Below are positions 62,101-64,000 of a stretch of DNA of 64,000 bases, one piece after another (within the stretch, counting starts at the first letter, position 1; each line of letters begins with the position of its first letter). The notes beneath the pieces were generated by a model that ran no database searches, was not told where the DNA came from, and saw only the letters and a program-made list of their open reading frames with translations. The translations under genes were made by a program, and so were the position numbers. Origin of the DNA: Lepidonotus clava (lineage: Eukaryota; Annelida; Polychaeta; Phyllodocida; Polynoidae); the NCBI GenBank assembly GCA_936440205.1, contig OW387149.1:7460114-7524113 (forward strand). Reading direction: 5' to 3'.

Positions 62101-63069
62101 TGTCCCCATACTGATTTATTTTTTTATAAAAACTAATTTCGCAATCTACATCGTCAGTTACATTGGAGATGCAGGGAGATACACATTATTGTTCCCAAAC
62201 TAAAACAAATATATGACCAATCCGACAAAGACCTAATGTAAAATCCGTCCTTCTCAAACGGTTAACACTGACTTATTACTCTGACCCTCAAAGAGCTGTG
62301 ACCCTCACACCTCCGTGAGCTGGGAAAGTTCACACTGTCCACTCTGTTTTTAAAATAGTCGAGAAACCTTTAAGAGGTCAAGGTCAGCTGTAGATTACAA
62401 GGTCAGTTCAAAGTTCACATTCTTACCATAGCCTGCATCGGGAAAGTAGATTAACTTGTTACAGTAGTAAGTCTGACCTTTTATTCAGGTGTAGTATATT
62501 ACAATTCATCTAATTGTTTTCTTCTTGTCTTTTGTTTTTTAACTCTCAAATATCAAAAGTTGGGAATTTTAAGTGAAGAAAGCTATTATCTATTTCCTAG
62601 ATGTGAATCAATAGTCATTTCTTTGCAGTAGGGGCCTGTCTATGGGATCCTGCACATTAAAGAACACCTGCCTCGGTGAATGTGTATGTGTACGGTCTCT
62701 GCCTTCTCATAGATTCAATCACCATCCCCACCCTTGATATGACACTGGCAGTTAATTAGGGCGTAAATTAAAGCAACCAAATCTAACTCCATTCTGGTGT
62801 GATATAACATAATGCAAAAATTGTCTTGTTCTCATCTTCGGTTGTATTTTTCCTTCAAATATTAAACGTTGAGAAGTTTTAACAAAAACTAAACCATCTT
62901 TAAAGTTTAAATCAATAGTCATTTCCTTACTCATACCCCACACTCTCCAGTCCTGGTGGATACTGTCGGGAAATTGAATGTCAACATTTGACCTTTGATC
63001 TATGACCTTTGACCTGACCTTGATCCGACCTTGCAGATTCCATCAGGGAGTTAATCGAGCGTGTAACAG
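40993..63069 (+). CDS. Tensin homologue, middle part (C2 end and disordered linker), spliced
   Basis: A focal-adhesion scaffold that connects integrin tails and signalling proteins to actin. Identity rests on the first two exons: SLVRWDSYENFN and EGPVDGNLYARVSK match, from memory, the vertebrate tensin stretch SDPLIRWDSYENFN...TQGPLDGSLYAKV, which directly follows the PTEN-like C2 domain. TPPFPVSPRSPYF further on resembles TPSFPVSPAYYP of the TNS1 linker. Thirteen exons are well supported and four more are candidate microexons; phases agree at every junction (phase 1 for six introns, then 0, then 2, then 1), giving about 1,240 codons without a stop. The phosphatase-like domain, most of C2 (5') and SH2-PTB (3') are not in view, so both ends are open. 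The linker is longer and more Gln/Gly/His-rich than in vertebrates. Alternative: none seriously competes. Regulation: a TATA promoter at 18.4 kb and CArG and X-box motifs upstream are possible inputs. Confidence 0.88.
41118..41192 (+). repeat. In-frame 54-bp-offset duplication of the YENFN segment behind the donor
   Basis: TACGAGAACTTTAACACAGG at 41,064 recurs at 41,118 as TACGAGAACTTTAACATGGG, both followed by CGATGACCAC (28 of 30 identical). Read-through of the donor would continue HAGRLQYENFNMGDDHFHP and stop at 41,190-41,192. No donor follows the second copy, so it is either intronic debris or a short read-through terminus. Confidence 0.75.
41720..42031 (+). CDS. Tensin exon: GPVDGNLYARVSK and His/Gln-rich segment
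   Basis: Acceptor TTTCATAG|AA, donor CCTCAG|GTAAGC, phase 1-1 (312 bp). Starts ENGEDSGIGEGHVRV, then HVQHSEGPVDGNLYARVSK (the conserved tensin post-C2 motif), a Ser/Thr patch, a His/Gln-rich tract built on HHQ, and ends DISFDSGISQTS, a likely phosphorylated Ser-rich end. The Met in VRVMHV is the first in-frame Met visible and could start a short form. Confidence 0.9.
42675..43901 (+). CDS. Tensin exon: large Ser/Pro-rich linker exon with LD-like helix
   Basis: Acceptor CCCTCAG|CAG|CC is a tandem NAGNAG (42,675 or 42,678, adding or removing one Ala); donor CAAC|GTGAGT. 1,227 bp, phase 1-1. Order of content: SQLDEILNELLSEQMF, an acidic-leucine helix reminiscent of LD motifs and of ELDRLL in vertebrate tensin; SPNYGSITR; SPSPTRK; MDSYRSLDYSSDSE; then a charged helical stretch around residues 220-275 (WLHQQQMKLRQKREGR through DEQAIIDQIIRSEQ); and finally Pro-rich segments (RSPSPEKPYEKP, PPPSPGP, SAPSSPLVPVRSSS). 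Several SP sites suit proline-directed kinases. Minus-strand frames here are shadows. Confidence 0.92.
43902..45060 (+). other. Tensin intron with a MITE at 44,155-44,304
   Basis: Phase-1 intron. About 44,155-44,304 begins ATACCTTACTG and GGGCCGCTGGATACCA and ends with their inverse (reverse complement TACCTTACTGGGCCACTGGG), a 150-bp MITE-like inverted repeat whose left arm carries an 18-bp insertion. Nothing else noted. Confidence 0.6.
45061..45303 (+). CDS. Tensin exon: acidic linker segment
   Basis: Acceptor CCCCCGTGTAG|CG, donor GCAAG|GTAGGC, 243 bp, phase 1-1. Encodes a predicted helix RLDDLQRSIQAAMTSTAATR, then GYESNDTSFSMDQVDLAPEE with an EEEVEVEV acidic run, and ends RTTPAFPVQ, echoing the TPxFPV motif of the next exon. 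LDDL is a second LD-like core. Confidence 0.88.
45304..47320 (+). other. Tensin intron with a CAGGGGCGGATCCAG-type MITE
   Basis: Phase-1 intron. 45,390-45,538 starts CAGTGGCAGATCCAG and ends, in reverse complement, CAGGGGCGGATCCAG, with TGAAT directly repeated on both sides (45,385-45,389 and 45,539-45,543) and an internal C run (about 45,496-45,510). The rest is AT-rich; the + frame at 46,039-46,302 has no recognisable content. Confidence 0.65.
47321..47374 (+). CDS. Tensin small exon: TPPFPVSP
   Basis: Acceptor TTCTGTTCATTCAG|TT, donor CCAAG|GTACGC, 54 bp, phase 1-1. Encodes VVTPPFPVSPRSPYFNQ. TPxFPVSPxxYY is a recognisable short motif of the TNS1 linker, so the exon is probably genuine despite its size. 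Symmetric and thus skippable. A CCAAT-containing hairpin begins 15 bp after the donor. Confidence 0.75.
47390..47445. repeat. Intronic hairpin with paired CCAAT motifs
   Basis: GATTGGCTG...TGTCAATC (47,390-47,413) pairs with GATTGACAGCCAATC (47,431-47,445), leaving a 7-bp bulge and a 17-bp loop. It could mask the nearby donor or be an unrelated palindrome. Confidence 0.55.
47446..48777 (+). other. Tensin intron
   Basis: Phase-1 intron, AT-rich. No exon, repeat or motif I can support beyond a GC-box-like CCCCGCCCCC at about 47,459. Confidence 0.55.
48778..48957 (+). CDS. Tensin exon: SSIPDDYGLGSLEDLLNYT
   Basis: Acceptor TTGCATGCAG|GA, donor CACAAG|GTTAGC (non-optimal), 180 bp, phase 1-1. 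The N-terminal half is low-complexity Pro/Ala/Ser (TPSPRGPAPQDP) made from CCACGCCCC-like DNA. The C-terminal half SDPSYSSIPDDYGLG then SLEDLLNYTN looks functional: LEDLL is another LD-like leucine-acidic core. Symmetric, so potentially a cassette. Confidence 0.75.
48958..50054 (+). other. Tensin intron
   Basis: Phase-1 intron, AT-rich, no element found. A frame from 49,900 that runs into the next exon is in another frame and is a shadow. Confidence 0.55.
50055..50320 (+). CDS. Tensin exon: Gln-rich linker segment
   Basis: Acceptor CGCTCCAG|CAG|CT is the second tandem NAGNAG (50,055 or 50,058, one Ala more or less); donor GCCCAG|GTATGG. 266 bp, entering phase 1 and leaving phase 0, so skipping it alone would break the frame. 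Encodes AAPGPSPVISPMQQTRQQQ, a poly-Gln/His run, then Met/Pro-rich sequence (GTMPMSGMQTLPAG, NMTPGMVAAQ). Confidence 0.85.
50321..51684 (+). other. Tensin intron with a palindromic MITE at 51,322-51,457
   Basis: Phase-0 intron. 51,322-51,457 starts AAGAAGCACCATGGGGGCGT and GGGTGGCTGTACAACCCAT and ends with their inverse (reverse complement AAGAAGGACCTTAGGCGTCA, GGGTGGCTGTACGACCCATG). Almost the whole 136 bp folds back. The remainder is AT-rich. Confidence 0.65.
51685..51786 (+). CDS. Tensin exon: Gln/Thr-rich, third NAGNAG acceptor
   Basis: Acceptor CTCCCTCCAG|CAG|GG gives 51,685 or 51,688, adding or dropping one Gln; donor AAAAAG|GTATTA. 102 bp, phase 0-0. Encodes QGQFNTLQASNQTQQFPVQT then TGGATTQQYSMEKK. 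No domain; disordered linker. Confidence 0.8.
52096..52143 (+). CDS. Candidate tensin microexon SVQDELKSVLNKRFSK
   Basis: 48 bp between a pyrimidine-containing acceptor TTATCATTTCAAAG|AG and a very strong donor CTAAG|GTAAGTAAG. Phase 0-0 in a phase-0 intron, so it could be included without breaking the frame. The peptide is charged and helix-like, unlike random AT-rich translation. No homologue known to me. Confidence 0.4.
52144..53786 (+). other. Tensin intron with a MITE and a 33-bp minisatellite
   Basis: About 52,275-52,543 is a MITE: left CCATATTCCACTACACGTTA, right in reverse complement CCATATTCCACTATGCGTCA, an ATTCCACTA terminus related to 20,863. The five-unit minisatellite at 53,594-53,758 ends just before the next exon. 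Confidence 0.65.
53594..53758 (+). repeat. 33-bp minisatellite, five units, beside an exon
   Basis: Five consecutive 33-bp units (starts 53,594, 53,627, 53,660, 53,693, 53,726) of AAAACTGCCCCTTAGATTTG followed by NACTGATAATGTT; they differ at only one or two positions. The array ends 28 bp before the acceptor of the 53,787 exon, so unit number sets the distance to any upstream branch point. Short frames on both strands are by-products. Confidence 0.95.
53787..53831 (+). CDS. Tensin small exon QQDYDLVENARSKTG
   Basis: Acceptor CATGTTTCCCTTCAG|CA, donor ACTGGG|GTAACC (moderate), 45 bp, phase 0-0. The peptide begins QQDYDLVENARSKTG. Length and weak donor make inclusion uncertain, but the acceptor is good and the phase fits both neighbours. 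Confidence 0.55.
53832..55445 (+). other. Tensin intron
   Basis: Phase-0 intron, very AT-rich. No element, exon or motif found. Confidence 0.55.
55446..55655 (+). CDS. Tensin exon: Gly/Ser/Gln-rich
   Basis: Acceptor TTTTTCTTCCAG|GT, donor CAGCAG|GTATGA, 210 bp, phase 0-0. Encodes VQQQHFTSNTTSSGTQ, a GGMGGTMGGGM run, SGSSSGGG, VHVVGPNGTLLQGHPPSH and a Gly run ending NVQSQQ. Low-complexity and presumably disordered. Confidence 0.82.
55982..56179 (+). CDS. Tensin exon: FSSQQHEVRQFSS, Gly-rich
   Basis: Acceptor TCATCCCCCCAG|TT, donor CCACAG|GTAGGT, 198 bp, phase 0-0. Starts FSSQQHEVRQFSS, continues Gly/Ser-rich with STQVIQGGTLGGG and ends SGFSTTQRTSSGTQTPTPQ. Its QQH...FxS/SSGTQ pattern resembles the previous exon, hinting at exon duplication. 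Confidence 0.82.
56180..56759 (+). other. Tensin intron
   Basis: Phase-0 intron of 580 bp; a short duplicated AATAATTTATTAAATAATA near 56,206 is the only notable feature. Confidence 0.6.
56760..57217 (+). CDS. Tensin exon: Met-His-Gln-Gly-Gly repeat segment
   Basis: Acceptor TTTAATTTTTCAG|CA, donor CTGGAAG|GTAAGA, 458 bp, phase 0 in and 2 out. Begins HFITPTPPPQQQNVQQQQV with VHQ repeats. About fifteen MxHQGG/MxQQGG-type hexads follow, including two tandem 36-bp units encoding GGMVHQGGTLQQ and GGMAHQGGTLQQ. The end GQMLTVDTSQRSLSAGLPRS then PSSAG is ordinary Ser-rich linker. A coding minisatellite, likely length-variable; both-strand shadow frames are ignored. Confidence 0.85.
57924..57950 (+). 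CDS. Candidate tensin microexon RSPALRRRF
   Basis: 27 bp between TTTCCTACTCAAG|GA (pyrimidine-rich upstream) and GGTTCAG|GTGCGA. Phase 2-2 as required by the preceding exon; in frame it adds SPALRRRF, giving ...SAGRSPALRRRFS, a basophilic kinase or 14-3-3 type site (RRxFS). Too short for certainty, but frame, splice signals and sense all agree. Confidence 0.5.
58398..58439 (+). CDS. Candidate tensin microexon SSWRPYGTMQGSMFR
   Basis: 42 bp between ACTTTTGTTCAG|TT and TTTCG|GTAAAC, phase 2-2. Joined to 57,950 and 60,165 it reads RRRFSSWRPYGTMQGSMFR followed by QPHSPPSP. Its codons are sensible in the one frame the neighbours dictate, and the surroundings are very AT-rich non-coding. Confidence 0.55.
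58440..60164 (+). other. Tensin intron containing the CTCF-like cluster
   Basis: Phase-2 intron, AT-rich apart from the 59,118-59,178 motif cluster; a strongly A/T-biased tract lies at about 59,880-60,060. Confidence 0.6.
59118..59178 (-). promoter_or_regulatory. Cluster of three co-oriented CTCF-like sites
   Basis: All on the minus strand within 61 bp: CCCAGGTGGCGCCAC (59,118-59,132), containing the AGGTGGCGCC core; CCACCAGGGGGCACC (59,146-59,160), 15 of 15 to CCASYAGRKGGCRSY; and CCACTAGGTGGAGTT (59,164-59,178), 13 of 15. CTCF is conserved across Bilateria. Occupancy is inference. Confidence 0.55.
60165..60334 (+). CDS. Tensin exon: PHSPPSP/SQFAGSQHSERAVTP
   Basis: Acceptor TCTCTGGTTGCAG|TC, donor CGCTTG|GTAAGC, 170 bp, phase 2 in and 1 out. 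Encodes QPHSPPSPASTATLRSQFAG then SQHSERAVTPGGFSLTGQSS and PSVYAGQSRHGSLTSL. GC-rich coding signal against AT-rich flanks. Typical Ser/Thr/Pro-rich tensin linker with several SP/TP sites; VYAG offers a Tyr site. Confidence 0.85.
60335..63036 (+). other. Tensin intron with a 90-bp tandem duplication
   Basis: At 62,041-62,122 and 62,133-62,204 two adjacent diverged copies share TAATTTCG-AATCTACA, TTACATYGGA and GCAGGGAGAYACA. A segment at 61,454-61,510 has an open 57-bp phase-1 frame ending in a good donor (GAAGAAG|GTAAGT) but a poor acceptor and implausible content, so I do not call it. Confidence 0.55.
63037..63069 (+). CDS. Candidate tensin exon DSIRELIERVT with several possible 3' ends
   Basis: Acceptor CCGACCTTGCAG|AT in the phase (1) required by the 60,334 donor. 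It reads DSIRELIERVT, so with the previous exon TSL-DSIRELIERV, an LD-motif-like helix. Donors CAG|GTTGGC (63,069/63,070) and GTG|GTAGTA (63,093/63,094) both keep phase 1; reading through gives GWRLEGSRGSKRAILIG and a stop at about 63,121, which would make it an alternative terminal exon. The choice cannot be made from the sequence. Confidence 0.45.
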
Positions 63070-63121
63070 GTTGGCGTCTGGAAGGGTCACGTGGTAGTAA
63101 AAGGGCGATTCTGATTGGCTG

Positions 63122-64000
63122 AGAGCTAGGGGTCTGGGATGTACTAGAATTGAGAGACGTAACCTTTACCTAACTACAGGATAGGGAAACAGTTTTAGTC
63201 TTTTCGTTTACCTCATTCTCCAAAGTGGGATCTTTTTATCAGTAGACAGTATGTATCTGTAAATGCAAAAGGTGATTTGTTTCATCATTTTTTGTTTATT
63301 TCACCAATCTTATGTATAAGTAAGTTCGTTCTTGGTATAGTAATCAGTATCCATAATGAAATGCAAATGAATGACTATTACACATACATTCTTTTTTTAA
63401 GTTGAAGGTTATTTCTGCCTCACCAGGGTTTATCCCGAATAATAATTCATGTAGCCTGTAAACAATGCAAAATTGAAAAAGCAGTGCTACATGAGCAGTT
63501 CAATTGCGCCGTGCAAAATGGAATACCCAGACCGTATCTCCACCGAAAGAGCTACTTATTTCTCCTGATCATCATTGTCGGATATGTAAATCCTCCCATC
63601 TTCGAACAGCAAATTGATATGATACCAATACAAAGAATAGTCTACCAGTGGTAATAACCCAGAGACAGTCGCTTCTATATAGACAACCCCAGCAGACACC
63701 CCCCTCCCGCCCAGATGGTGGTCACATATTGATCCCCTCCTACCATACCCCTGGTGTCACTGTACAGGGTCAGTGACAGTGACCCCTTAGGGCCCTCTGG
63801 TATCTGTTAGTAGGGCTGGGCAGGATGGGGAAAGATGGGATGGGGACATTTTTCTGAAAATCATTTCTAGGGTATCCCCTGGTATGGGCAAGGAAATGTT
63901 TTAGCATAGAATAATAAGCAATACATTTTGACAGCAAGCTATAAATCGGATATCATATTAAGGAACAGGTCTGTTGTATTGGTCCATTACAATAACAAGA
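63122..64000. other. Gene-free end of window, probably tensin intron
   Basis: No further exon recognised. The SH2 and PTB exons expected for a complete tensin are not here. A C-rich patch at 63,700-63,780 shows no coding frame. Confidence 0.5.

Noticed and set aside
1-64000. tRNA, rRNA or other structural RNA genes, and reverse transcriptase or transposase genes
   Set aside because: I looked for B-box-like and T-loop strings and for catalytic motif strings among the open frames and saw none convincing; covariance and profile searches would be needed to exclude them.

Overview
The window is 64 kb of AT-rich metazoan DNA. Spliced coding exons are separated by long introns, and small non-autonomous DNA transposons (MITEs), homopolymer C/G runs and minisatellites are dense. 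The one gene I can identify is an invertebrate tensin on the + strand. The organism is most likely a marine invertebrate (a lophotrochozoan or an invertebrate deuterostome); the sequence alone does not settle the phylum.

Layout. 1-17,850 has no gene I can support. It holds several terminal-inverted-repeat elements, a GC-rich element at 7,246-7,466 with CTCF-, YY1- and ZNF143-like motifs, a dispersed AAATTCGACA repeat, and a clean 1,025-bp solo LTR (11,893-12,917) with a 4-bp target duplication. At 17,850-18,690 there is a convincing core promoter (TATA at 18,423, initiator A at 18,453) followed by an ATG-free leader ending in a splice donor. This may be a non-coding first exon of the tensin gene. 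18,691-40,992 is probably first-intron or upstream DNA, with many MITEs, a CArG box with GC boxes (27.4 kb) and two RFX X-box motifs (34.4 and 40.0 kb).

From 40,993 to about 63,070 lies the middle of the tensin gene: 13 well-supported coding exons plus 4 candidate microexons. All junctions are phase-compatible, giving about 1,240 codons. The first exons carry the tensin signature at the end of the C2 domain (RWDSYENFN, then EGPVDGNLYARVSK). The rest encodes the long disordered linker: Ser/Pro-rich, with LD-like helices, TPPFPVSP, poly-Q, Gly-rich and Met-His-Gln-Gly-Gly repeats. The phosphatase-like domain and most of C2 should lie 5', and SH2 and PTB 3'. I see neither here, so the gene is open at the 3' edge and its true 5' coding start was not found.

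Tensins link integrin beta tails to actin at adhesions. The most interesting features are the splice architecture (nearly all linker exons symmetric, three CAGCAG tandem acceptors, several candidate microexons, and an in-frame duplication of YENFN straddling a donor) and a cluster of three co-oriented CTCF-like sites at 59,118-59,178, facing a single opposite-strand site at 7,410. Motif matches and exon calls were made by eye; no search or alignment was run.
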